Shown here: piece after piece, positions 10,299 to 18,196 of the stretch
Numbering within the stretch: the stretch's first letter is position 1
Layout of the letters: every line of letters begins with the position of its first letter
Source: Dyadobacter soli
GTDB taxonomy: Bacteria; Bacteroidota; Bacteroidia; Cytophagales; Spirosomataceae
DNA length: 64,000 bases
NCBI RefSeq assembly: GCF_900101885.1
Contig: NZ_FNAN01000015.1
Location: 173,334-237,333 of the forward strand
Direction of reading: 5' to 3'
Program-made: the position numbers and the translations under genes
Notes under the pieces: model-generated
What the model saw: the letters and a program-made list of their open reading frames with translations, nothing else
What the model was told of the DNA's origin: nothing
Database searches by the model: none

Positions 10299-10869
10299 AG
10301 AATTGAGTCATTAGTTAAAGAGAGCAGTTTGAGTATCACGTTCGGAAAGGGCAGGGCACAATCCTTCCAGGCTCTTTTCGGGAGGGAAAAGGCAAAGAAA
10401 AAAGCGAATCCGCCGGACCCGACAGCCGGTTGCGCATACCGCTGCTGGTCCGCAGAAACAAATTGCGACCTGGTTAATCGTTGAGCAAAGACAAAGCAAT
10501 GCCGTTGCGCCCGTATGGCGGCGTGGCTGGTGTTGAAGGAAGAATAACGTTGAAGTTGAAGGCAATGTCCGGACGCAGCCAATCACCCGGCAGGGAGATG
10601 ACGGTCAGGTGTAAACGTACTTCGTAACGCTGAAAGTGGGTTATAAACGAGAAGTCGGCCAAACCGTAGGTTTAGTTCAAAATACTACTGATCTGATGCC
10701 GGAAATGGGACCTGTGAAGGTGGTCGGAAGCAAAGGCCCCTAGGTTGGAAAATGTAATGTTGGGAACATAAGGTTTAGAATTTTAGGTTAGTTATAGAAG
10801 GTTAATTAAAAGTAGGAAATTACATTGATTCGATTTCACATATCGATCAAAATTATTGTAAAATTTTCT
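10299..10869. other. 571-bp gap upstream of the giant gene; no convincing gene
   Basis: No open frame here has a recognisable protein; the short minus-strand frames near 10295-10582 have biased, non-family-like composition. The half nearest the giant gene (10310-10680) is as GC-rich as coding DNA, and the distal part (10750-10869) is AT-rich. The region must hold the promoter and a possibly long leader for the giant gene, but I could not pick out a full TTTG/TAnnTTTG pair on the minus strand. Confidence 0.4.
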
Positions 10870-10915
10870 AAAAAAAATTGAGAAATAGTTTTATGTATAC
10901 TATCTCCCAATTTTT
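10870..10915 (-). terminator. rho-independent terminator of the phytase gene
   Basis: Arms at 10873-10889 and 10899-10915 pair over 17 positions with two weak positions. The loop is 9 nt. On the minus strand the hairpin is followed by a run of U (the A-run at 10870-10877 on the plus strand). It begins 3 bp past the phytase stop codon. Confidence 0.8.
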
Positions 10916-10917
10916 GG

Positions 10918-12009
10918 TTACTTAATTGATTTTAAACGCTTTCCGGCGATATCTTCCCAGCGGTAGAGGTGGAATGTCTTGTCGTCGCTCATGGCTACGA
11001 ACAAGCCGTTGCGGAACCGGGCATTGAGGGGGACGGAAACGACGTCGGAACCGTCGCTGTGGTTTGCTTTAACGGTCACTTTGCTTAAAAGCGGGTGTTG
11101 GTGGGGCTTGCCGGATGTTCCCTCTCTCGGGAAAACCTGGAAGCTGTTGGCGCCCTGATCCGAAACGAGGACATAGCCGGTGCTGTCGGTGAGCTGGTAA
11201 ATGGAAATGCCCTCGTGGTCTTCGGTGAAGCCGGTCGTGGCGAAAAGTGCCAATTCTTCATTGCCTTTCTCAGGATCGGCGTAGTATTTGCGGACGCCTT
11301 TGCCTTCATCGGAGTAATACACATAGCCCAGCTCGTCGTCGACGGCAATGGCTTCGATCTCCTTCAAGCCACTGTATTTGCCGAATTTACGCACGAGCGA
11401 CGCTTTCACCTGGCCTTTGCCATTGTCTTCCAGCAAATACTGCCAAAGGTAAGTGCCATCGACAGGCCCCGATTTACGGCCTACGATCGCATATATTTTG
11501 CCCGATTTGTTTTTGTAAAGGGCAATACCCATCAAATCACGCACATTTTCGCCTGTTTCCCCTACAAATACTTCTATGCCGCCATTATCCACAGGCTTCA
11601 TGTCGGGCACGCTGTAAATGCGGAGCTTGTGCGTGAAACGCTCGGTAGTAACGGCAATGTCCACAGGCCTTCCGCCAAGGTTCAGGCCGTATTCAATGTC
11701 TACGTTATCAGGGCGTTTGAGGCCTGTTACGCTTTTGTCATGCTGCAATTTGCCTTGCAGGTCGAACACATACAAGCCGCCGTCCTGGTCTTTGTCGGTG
11801 CCGATGATGAGGCTTTGGGCAGGATCGGCCGGGTTGATCCAGATGGCCGGATCGTCGGTATCGTGAGCGACGGTGTCGGTGATGAAAACCGGCTGGATAA
11901 TAGCGCTGACGGTGTCTGCCTTTGCGGACTGGATGGGGGTGCCGGTATTGGATTGGCAGGCTGCAAGCGTTGCAGCCAGACCAATGGCCGGTAGGATGAA
12001 TGCTTTCAC
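10918..12009 (-). CDS. beta-propeller phytase lipoprotein (3-phytase)
   Basis: Beta-propeller phytases hydrolyse calcium-bound inositol hexakisphosphate to lower inositol phosphates and phosphate. Family motifs present are DDPAIWINP, GTDKDQDGGLYVFDL, DNVDIEYG, EIEAIAVDDELGYVYYSDE and DHEGISIY, giving the acidic calcium/phosphate-binding centre of a six-bladed propeller. A lipobox (LAATLAAC) implies membrane anchoring in the periplasm or outer membrane. The frame extends to a GTG at 12030, but that codon lies inside the stem of the upstream terminator. The GTG at 12009 gives a normal 17-residue signal before Cys and 363 residues in all, so I prefer it. It is the last gene of a receptor - lipoprotein - phytase operon. 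Confidence 0.88.
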   Translation of the reverse strand: MKAFILPAIGLAATLAACQSNTGTPIQSAKADTVSAIIQPVFITDTVAHDTDDPAIWINPADPAQSLIIGTDKDQDGGLYVFDLQGKLQHDKSVTGLKRPDNVDIEYGLNLGGRPVDIAVTTERFTHKLRIYSVPDMKPVDNGGIEVFVGETGENVRDLMGIALYKNKSGKIYAIVGRKSGPVDGTYLWQYLLEDNGKGQVKASLVRKFGKYSGLKEIEAIAVDDELGYVYYSDEGKGVRKYYADPEKGNEELALFATTGFTEDHEGISIYQLTDSTGYVLVSDQGANSFQVFPREGTSGKPHQHPLLSKVTVKANHSDGSDVVSVPLNARFRNGLFVAMSDDKTFHLYRWEDIAGKRLKSIK

Positions 12010-12019
12010 TGGTGTTAGA

Positions 12020-12055
12020 ATGAAAAGCACCCGGCCGGGGATGTGGGCCGGGTGC
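12020..12055 (-). terminator. terminator behind the beta-helix lipoprotein gene
   Basis: A perfect 10-bp GC-rich stem (12027-12036 with 12046-12055) has a 9-nt loop. On the minus strand it is followed by TTTTCATT. It lies between the beta-helix lipoprotein and the phytase, so phytase expression probably depends on partial read-through or on a promoter inside the gap. Confidence 0.75.
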
Positions 12056-12069
12056 GGATTGAATGGAAA

Positions 12070-13350
12070 TTACTTCGTACCAAATGCTCCGATGTAATCG
12101 GCAGGAGCTGGTGATTTGTAGGTTACGCCGTTGATCACTAGGCCGTCTGCGTAGAGGCGTGTGAAACCGGTTTTGCCTTTACCCAGCGCTGGCGAGCCGG
12201 CTTGCAAATGGAAATCCCAGGCGGTGTTGAAAGTGGCGTTCTTGTTGTCGGTCGTCAACGGGTAGTTCACGAATTTAGGATCGTTTTCGCCCACTTTTGC
12301 GGAAATCAGGTCATTAGCACCTTTTAGGATCTCTTCCGAGGGCTGGAATTGCTTCACGCCTTCTTCGGTAGCACCATAGTACAGGGTATTGTTGATCAAT
12401 GAACGGTCGTCTACCGATTTGGCCACATTCTCTTTCTTGATACCAAATCGGTCGTTGGCGAGCAAGTTGTTGTAGAGATCCACGCGCACGCCCTTTTCAA
12501 GCCAGATCGAACCGCCCTTGGTAGTAGGTCTTCTCCAACCTGCATTGATGATCGTGTTGTTATAACCAACAATGTAAGCCTGTGGCGAGCGGTCACCTGA
12601 GTTGGAAAGTTTCAATGCATTGGTATTAGGGCTGTAAACCACGTTGAATGCGACATCAGCCTGCACACCCGACTTGATATTGATCGCATCACCACCCGAT
12701 ACGCCCGTAGTGTAGAACATATTGTTGGCAATAATCACTTTGCCACCTTCAATGTAAAAACCATCTTCATTGAAATTGCGGATAATGCTGTTCATTACTA
12801 CCAGTTTACCATCTTTATAATTGGGATAATAAATCACGGGCACGTGTTCACCCGGGAGGGCTTTGTACAACTGTGCTTTTACTGACGGCGACTCCTCGGT
12901 TGTTACCGCGCCGCCGTATTCCAGAATTGTGTTGTTCAATACAAATTCTTTTGACTCGATGCTGGCGATGAGGCCACCCCAAAGGTTACCGAATTGGTTT
13001 CCAGGAGTCTTCCATGCATCAGGCACGGTGAATTTCACCGGCGCGGCGGCAGTGCCGAGGCTGTACAGGTTGCCTTGCACCACTATTTCCGGCTTGATCA
13101 CCGAGTCGCTGAAAAGTACCGTTACGCCTTCCTCGATTGTGAGGGATTCACCTTCCGGGATTTGAAGGTGGCCGGTCACCTTGTAGGTATTGCCTTTGGT
13201 CCAGGTACCGGACACTTCACCGGATACCGATTCCTCGGTTGGCTCCGGATTTACCGGCGTAGGATCGTTTTTGTCGTCGCTGCAACCGGTGATCAGGAAT
13301 GCGGCAAGCGCTGAAAGCATGAATAGCTGTTTCATTTTGGATTGGTTCAT
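12070..13350 (-). CDS. right-handed beta-helix lipoprotein, phytase-operon partner
   Basis: This 426-residue lipoprotein has a signal peptide and a lipobox ending Leu-Ile-Thr-Gly-Cys at residue ~23, then an Asp/Pro/Glu-rich linker. The start could be the second Met (MKQLF). The body has beta-helix features: GTWTKGNTYKVTG and LTIEEGVTVLF near the N-terminus, then repeated NN-containing turns (LNNTILEYGG, VVMNSIIRNF, IIANNMFY, YNNTIINAG, LYNNLLAN), and it ends in ADYIGAF. It lies 24 bp behind the TonB receptor gene and ahead of the phytase. I infer a surface protein that serves the receptor or binds substrate, in a SusD-like position but of a different fold. The exact ligand is unknown. Confidence 0.82.
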   Translation of the reverse strand: MNQSKMKQLFMLSALAAFLITGCSDDKNDPTPVNPEPTEESVSGEVSGTWTKGNTYKVTGHLQIPEGESLTIEEGVTVLFSDSVIKPEIVVQGNLYSLGTAAAPVKFTVPDAWKTPGNQFGNLWGGLIASIESKEFVLNNTILEYGGAVTTEESPSVKAQLYKALPGEHVPVIYYPNYKDGKLVVMNSIIRNFNEDGFYIEGGKVIIANNMFYTTGVSGGDAINIKSGVQADVAFNVVYSPNTNALKLSNSGDRSPQAYIVGYNNTIINAGWRRPTTKGGSIWLEKGVRVDLYNNLLANDRFGIKKENVAKSVDDRSLINNTLYYGATEEGVKQFQPSEEILKGANDLISAKVGENDPKFVNYPLTTDNKNATFNTAWDFHLQAGSPALGKGKTGFTRLYADGLVINGVTYKSPAPADYIGAFGTK

Positions 13351-13374
13351 GAGATTAAAAATTTTGATGACTGA

Positions 13375-16131
13375 TTAAAATTTGTATCGTACGCCGAGCA
13401 GGTAGGAGCGCTGGTAACGGTCGCGGCGGATGAGCGTCTTGCCCGGCACGTCCTGGTTCGGGATATTGGCATTGGAGGTATTGGTATTCTTGATGAAAAC
13501 TTCCATCGGGGTGTCGAGGAGGTTGTTGGCTTTCAGGAACACGCCGAGGCTGTTGCGGAAGGTTTTTTCAATGGAAGCATCCATTTGGACAAACCCCTTT
13601 TGCCAGAGGTCGTTGTCGACGAACTGTGAAACTGTACTGATTCGCTCACCTGTATAGCCGCCCGCTAGCTGCGCGTCGATGCCGTTCTCCTGGTTTTTAT
13701 AGAGTATCGAAAGATTAGCCACATGCGCCGATTGTCCGTAAAGTGGCCGCGTTTGCTGGACGTTGATCGTTTCCAGATCCCCGCTCTCGTTGCGTATGCG
13801 CTTGGATTTGGGCGTGGTAATGCGGGAATGCGTGTAGGTGTAGTTGGCCTTGATGCCGAACTGCTTAACATATTTGATGTAATCGACTTCCAGGCCGTAG
13901 TTCTTCGCATTCCCGAAATTGCCCGGTGAGTAGTAAATGTCCTGCCCGCGGACGGCGTCGCGTTGAAGCGTGTATTCGATCGGATCTTTGATGAGTTTGT
14001 AGAACGCACCCACCATAAACTGCTCCGAAGCGCGCGGGAAGAGCTCGTAGCGCAAATCGATGTTGTCGGCAATGGCGCGTTTCAGGTCGGGGTTACCGCG
14101 CTCCTGGTATTCTTCATTTACGATGCGGTAGGGAACGATTTCGAAGAAGCCGGGGCGGTTGATCGAACGGAAGTATGAAGCGCGGAGGTTGATATGTTCC
14201 TCGGGTTTGTATTTGAAATGCAGGCTGGGCAAAATGTCGGTGTATTTCTGATTACCATCCGGCCGGTCTTCCCCGATCGGGAAAAGCATTGAATAACCCT
14301 GGTTGGTATGCTCGGCACGCACACCGCCGAGTATTTCCAGGTTCTTTGTTTCGGCTTTGAATTGAATAAAACCGGCATTGATCTGTTCGGTAGCATCGTA
14401 GCTCAATGCACTGCCTACCGAGCCCCGTGGGTTCTGGATCGTCCAGCGGATCTGGGTGTAGTCGGTGAAATCCTTGCCATATTCTGCAAAAGGGTCGGCT
14501 GGACGGAGTTGGTAGTTGTTGTAGAAGTTGGAGCGCGATTTGTCGCGGAACAAGCCGCCCGCCGTCCATTCCACCTGTGCCGAACCGATTGTAGAATTAT
14601 AGATAACGTTGAGATAACCTGAGAAATCGCGGTCGGAGTTGTGCTCCCAACGCCGGGAAGCATCGCCTACGGTCGTTTTTCGCTCCTGGAAATTCTGCAT
14701 CACGCCGATCAGCGGCACGGTTACATTGTCGGGGACTTCGTTAGTCGCTTTGGAATACACCGCCGACCATTGGACCGCCAGCGCATCGAGGAGCTGGTGC
14801 TTGCCTTGCAATGTGCTGTTGAATATCTGCTGCCTGGTGAGCCGCGAGCGGGTCGAGTAGCCGAGCGTAGCATTACCTGCCGCCGGATCGTAGCCACCAA
14901 TGGTCAGCTGCGTCGATTTTACATCCCGTACCTGCACGTTGGTGAGGTTCATGAATGCATTGTAGAACTGGATTTTGTGTTTGTCGTTAATGCGGTAATC
15001 TATTTTGGAATGCAAACCATAGCGGATCTGCTGCTCGGAATATTGGCGCTCGCTCATCTTGGTAAGTGCCTCGCCGCGCAGGGTATCCACAGTTTCGGAG
15101 TCGCAGAAAAGGCTGTTGCTGCCTCGGTGGGTGTTCTGGTAACTTCCCGCCAGCAAAATGCCCAGTTTGTCTTTAAAAAAGCGGTTGCCTACCGCGATGC
15201 TTCCGAGCAGGTTGGGAGCTGGGGTTTTGAGTTGGTAGTTGACGGCGGCTGTCGAAAAATCGGCCGGGGTTGCATTGTACAGGTTGCCGTTCCGCTCATA
15301 AGGGGATTTGGATTGAATGCTTTTGAAATCATAACCCATAAACTTACGGTCCATAAAGAGCTCATTGTAGCCGGTCGAAACGTTGGCTGAGAATGTAAAC
15401 CTGTCGGGCGCGTCTTTCATCACCATATTCACGGCCCCGCCGATCGCGTCGCCTTCCATGGCGGGTGTCAATGCCTTGTACACTTCGAGGCGGTCGAGGA
15501 GGTCGGAAGGAAAGATATCCAATGGAACATAGCGGTATTTGTTATCCGGACTCGGGATTTTCACGCCATTCACAAGCGTGTAGTTGTAGCGTTTGTCCAT
15601 GCCGCGGAGGATTGCGTACTGGCCGTCGCCGTTGCTATTCCGTTCGAGGGAAATGCCGGAAATGCGCTGGATCACATTCGCGACGGTGAGGTCGGGAGAA
15701 ATCTGGATGGTTTTACCGGAAACGATATTCATGACCTGGCTTGCATTGCGCTCCATGAGTCGCGCGGTGTTGTCGCTCGCGCCGTCGCGCTTGCCGGTTA
15801 CAGCCACTTCTTCGAGTTTCAGGCCGGCCGCAGCTTCCAGGGAAAGGTCCATTTGAATAACCTCATTACCATTCACCGCAAATTCCTTTTGCAGGGGTGC
15901 ATAGGAAATGTGGCGGATCGTTAGGCGGTAGGAGCCCTTTTGCAGATTCGTGATTGAAAACGAACCATCGAGCCCGGAAATATCATGCAGATTGGTCCCC
16001 TCGATGGAAATCACAACGCCCAATGCAGGCTCGCCGGTAGCGGCTTCGAGGAGCTTGCCTTTCAGCGTACCTGCGTGGAGGCTGGTGACAGTGGTTAACA
16101 GGAGGAGGGTATGTAGAAACTTTCGGATCAT
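13375..16131 (-). CDS. TonB-dependent outer-membrane receptor of the phytase operon
   Basis: This 918-residue protein has a signal peptide (~residues 1-20), an N-terminal carboxypeptidase-regulatory-like domain (GKLLEAATGEPALGVVISIE) and a TonB plug (LTVANVIQRISGISLERN, then LRGMDKRYNYTLVNG, and GDAIGGAVNMVMKDAP). A long outer-membrane barrel follows and ends in a strand closing with Tyr-Lys-Phe. It is not the longer SusC type and has no SusD partner. It should energise uptake through the outer membrane. The phytase two genes downstream suggests inositol phosphates or their products as ligand, which is inference. It is first in the operon and lies downstream of a regulator gene and operator-like repeats. 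Confidence 0.9.
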   Translation of the reverse strand: MIRKFLHTLLLLTTVTSLHAGTLKGKLLEAATGEPALGVVISIEGTNLHDISGLDGSFSITNLQKGSYRLTIRHISYAPLQKEFAVNGNEVIQMDLSLEAAAGLKLEEVAVTGKRDGASDNTARLMERNASQVMNIVSGKTIQISPDLTVANVIQRISGISLERNSNGDGQYAILRGMDKRYNYTLVNGVKIPSPDNKYRYVPLDIFPSDLLDRLEVYKALTPAMEGDAIGGAVNMVMKDAPDRFTFSANVSTGYNELFMDRKFMGYDFKSIQSKSPYERNGNLYNATPADFSTAAVNYQLKTPAPNLLGSIAVGNRFFKDKLGILLAGSYQNTHRGSNSLFCDSETVDTLRGEALTKMSERQYSEQQIRYGLHSKIDYRINDKHKIQFYNAFMNLTNVQVRDVKSTQLTIGGYDPAAGNATLGYSTRSRLTRQQIFNSTLQGKHQLLDALAVQWSAVYSKATNEVPDNVTVPLIGVMQNFQERKTTVGDASRRWEHNSDRDFSGYLNVIYNSTIGSAQVEWTAGGLFRDKSRSNFYNNYQLRPADPFAEYGKDFTDYTQIRWTIQNPRGSVGSALSYDATEQINAGFIQFKAETKNLEILGGVRAEHTNQGYSMLFPIGEDRPDGNQKYTDILPSLHFKYKPEEHINLRASYFRSINRPGFFEIVPYRIVNEEYQERGNPDLKRAIADNIDLRYELFPRASEQFMVGAFYKLIKDPIEYTLQRDAVRGQDIYYSPGNFGNAKNYGLEVDYIKYVKQFGIKANYTYTHSRITTPKSKRIRNESGDLETINVQQTRPLYGQSAHVANLSILYKNQENGIDAQLAGGYTGERISTVSQFVDNDLWQKGFVQMDASIEKTFRNSLGVFLKANNLLDTPMEVFIKNTNTSNANIPNQDVPGKTLIRRDRYQRSYLLGVRYKF

Positions 16132-16157
16132 CGTATCAAAATGTTATCAGATTTCAA

Positions 16158-16191
16158 GCCGTCGGCGGTCAATGGTCGGCCGTCGGCGGTC
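16158..16191. promoter_or_regulatory. two 13-bp direct repeats ahead of the TonB receptor gene
   Basis: GCCGTCGGCGGTC occurs at 16158-16170 and again at 16179-16191. The period is exactly 21 bp, two helical turns. The repeats begin 27 bp upstream of the receptor start codon, between it and the TPR/LuxR-type regulator gene. The spacing suits a dimeric or tandem binding site, though a role in the mRNA leader is equally possible. Confidence 0.5.
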
Positions 16192-16298
16192 GTCTCTTTC
16201 GGCGATACGAAGGTGTGCAGAACAAATCGAGTGATCCAAATCAGGCCCGTTAACAAAAGGGCAACAGCCCGTTTCGGAGCGTTACAACAAGGCAACAA

Positions 16299-16348
16299 GC
16301 GTTGCGAGGTGCGAGCAACGCGCTGATGGACAGGGATTTAAATCCCTG
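16299..16348. promoter_or_regulatory. hairpin and 18-bp perfect palindrome between regulator and receptor
   Basis: A 7-bp stem pairs 16299-16305 with 16315-16321. Ten bases on, CAGGGATTTAAATCCCTG (16331-16348) is a perfect palindrome. Both lie in the 268-bp gap downstream of the regulator gene on the minus strand. No U-run follows, so a protein-binding site is at least as likely as a terminator. Confidence 0.45.
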
Positions 16349-16399
16349 GTTGATGGCATTATGATTGCATTACGGCAGTGTTAAGAAATTGTTAACCAG

Positions 16400-18076
16400 C
16401 TAGATCGACTGGATATAGGCCGAAAGGTTGTCGCCTGCCGCCAGGTTCAGTTTCTTGCGCAGGCGGTGGCGGATCACGCGCAGGCTGTCCTGCGAAATGC
16501 CGAGGAGCGTGGCGATGTCGGTGGAGGTAAGGTTCATTTTGATCAATGCGATCAGCCGGAGGTCGTTGGCGGTGAGCGGGCCGGTTTGCTGTTGGAGCCG
16601 GTCGAAAAACGACTGGTGTACCTGCTCGAATATGCCCCGGAATTCTTCCCAATGCTGGTCGTCCTGCAGGCCCTCGCCGATTTGCTCGGACAATGCCTTG
16701 ATCTGCTTGCGCTGGTCACGCTTGTCGTCCTTAATCATCTCTTCGAGCTTGGCGCGGAGGTCTTCCAGCAGCTGGTTTTTACGGATCACATGCAGGGTAT
16801 AGCTGCTCAATTCCTGCGTTTTGGTTTCAAGCTGTTGTTTCAGGTGCTCTTCTTCGAGCTTTTTGTTTTTTAATTCCACCTCCATCAACTGATTCTGCGC
16901 TTCGTACACCTGCTTATGCTGCGCGCGAAGCTTCTGCTCGTTCCGGATTTTGAGCCGCTGCCGACTGATAATCAACGCGGCCACCGCGATAACCAGTATT
17001 ACCACAATGCCCGTTGCAATAGAAATGAGCGTATCGATGCGCCGGGCCTGCGTCAATTGTGCGATTTCGTTATCCTTCTTCTCGATTTCATACAGGGTTT
17101 GCAGTAATGCGAGCTGCTTGTTGCTTTCCTCGGAATAAATATCATTGAGCAAGCTGCGGCTCAGCGTGAGGTAGTGGAATGCGCTGTCGTTGCGCGCGAG
17201 CAGGTTGTAAGCTTTTGAAATATCATTATAAGCACTCGAAATCTGGTAGCGCTCGCCGTTGGTCTGTGCAAGTTTCAAACTTTGAATGCTATAAGCCAGT
17301 CCCTCGCGGAAGCGGCCGGTTTTCCGCAGCACATCGCCCAGGTTATTCACCACTTCCACCTGCGCGCGTGCATTATGCGTGTGTGCATTGAGCGCGTAAG
17401 CTTTGTTGAAATAGAAATAGGCCGAATCGTACTTTTCGAGGTCTTCGTAAATGCTGCCGATGTTTTCGTAAATCTTCGCGGCGCCGTCGGTGTGGCGGTC
17501 GAGCTGGTAGGATTGCAGGGCTTTGCGCTGGAAATGAAATGCGCTGTCGTACATCTCGCGCTTTTCGTAGAGATGCCCGATCCGCCCGTAAATCTCCGCT
17601 TTACCGGATTCCTGTTTGAGGTTTTGGTAAATGAGCAAGGCTTCGTCAAACTGTTTCCGGGCGAGTTGCGGCCTGCGCGTGCGGTAATAGAGCTCGCCGA
17701 GCATGTTCAGGTTCACGGCCAGCATATCTTTCCGATCGCGGTTGCGGAATATCTTTTCGGCTTGCAGTAAATAGTCGAGCGACTGCGGATAATGCCCTGA
17801 AATAAAAAGCAGCCTGCCGATCTGCTGCAAATAGCCGGCGGCTTCTATGTCATTATTTTTCCCGATTGCCGAGTTATAATTGGCTTTTAACCCTAGCAGC
17901 AATGAGTCCGGGTTCTGCGGGCTTGCCGGAATGCCATAGTCGGGTTCCTGGAAACTGGTTTGGGCAAATGCAGTTTGAACAAACAGGCAGGGAACCGAAA
18001 TTATCCAGATCATAAGCAGGATAATGCGGGGCAGGATGGGGGAGGGTGAATTCTTTTTGGCGCGGCCGGTATGCAT
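16400..18076 (-). CDS. membrane-anchored TPR protein with C-terminal LuxR-type HTH
   Basis: This 558-residue regulator has an N-terminal signal/hydrophobic segment (~residues 15-38), then about six tetratricopeptide repeats to ~residue 320 (for example GHLYEKREMYDSAFHFQRKAL and IGSIYEDLEKYDSAYFYFNKA). A transmembrane helix lies near residues 350-370 and is followed by a charged coiled coil. The C-terminal ~60 residues form a helix-turn-helix (LTANDLRLIALIKMNL, then STDIATLLGISQDSLRVIRH). The layout puts the TPRs in the periplasm and the HTH in the cytoplasm, as in other Bacteroidota sensor-regulators. It is upstream of and co-directional with the receptor-phytase operon, so control of that operon is a reasonable inference. 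Confidence 0.85.
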   Translation of the reverse strand: MHTGRAKKNSPSPILPRIILLMIWIISVPCLFVQTAFAQTSFQEPDYGIPASPQNPDSLLLGLKANYNSAIGKNNDIEAAGYLQQIGRLLFISGHYPQSLDYLLQAEKIFRNRDRKDMLAVNLNMLGELYYRTRRPQLARKQFDEALLIYQNLKQESGKAEIYGRIGHLYEKREMYDSAFHFQRKALQSYQLDRHTDGAAKIYENIGSIYEDLEKYDSAYFYFNKAYALNAHTHNARAQVEVVNNLGDVLRKTGRFREGLAYSIQSLKLAQTNGERYQISSAYNDISKAYNLLARNDSAFHYLTLSRSLLNDIYSEESNKQLALLQTLYEIEKKDNEIAQLTQARRIDTLISIATGIVVILVIAVAALIISRQRLKIRNEQKLRAQHKQVYEAQNQLMEVELKNKKLEEEHLKQQLETKTQELSSYTLHVIRKNQLLEDLRAKLEEMIKDDKRDQRKQIKALSEQIGEGLQDDQHWEEFRGIFEQVHQSFFDRLQQQTGPLTANDLRLIALIKMNLTSTDIATLLGISQDSLRVIRHRLRKKLNLAAGDNLSAYIQSI

Positions 18077-18132
18077 GGCAGAAAGCGCTGGTTAATTTCA
18101 CGCAAGTTACGGCGGTGTGCCTGCATGAATGG

Positions 18133-18164
18133 CAAAAGCCATTGAAATACATCAATGGCTTTTG
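18133..18164 (-). terminator. hairpin terminator behind xylA
   Basis: A 13-bp perfect stem (18133-18145 with 18152-18164) has a 6-nt loop, and the stem ends in CAAAA/TTTTG. It lies 33 bp past the xylose isomerase stop on the minus strand. Confidence 0.65.
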
Positions 18165-18196
18165 ATAATTAATATTAAGGTAACATTGCGTCAGCC

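Noticed and set aside
10295..10586. Two ~90-codon minus-strand frames upstream of the giant gene
   Set aside because: No conserved motif, overlapping frames with equal quality, and one runs into the giant gene start.
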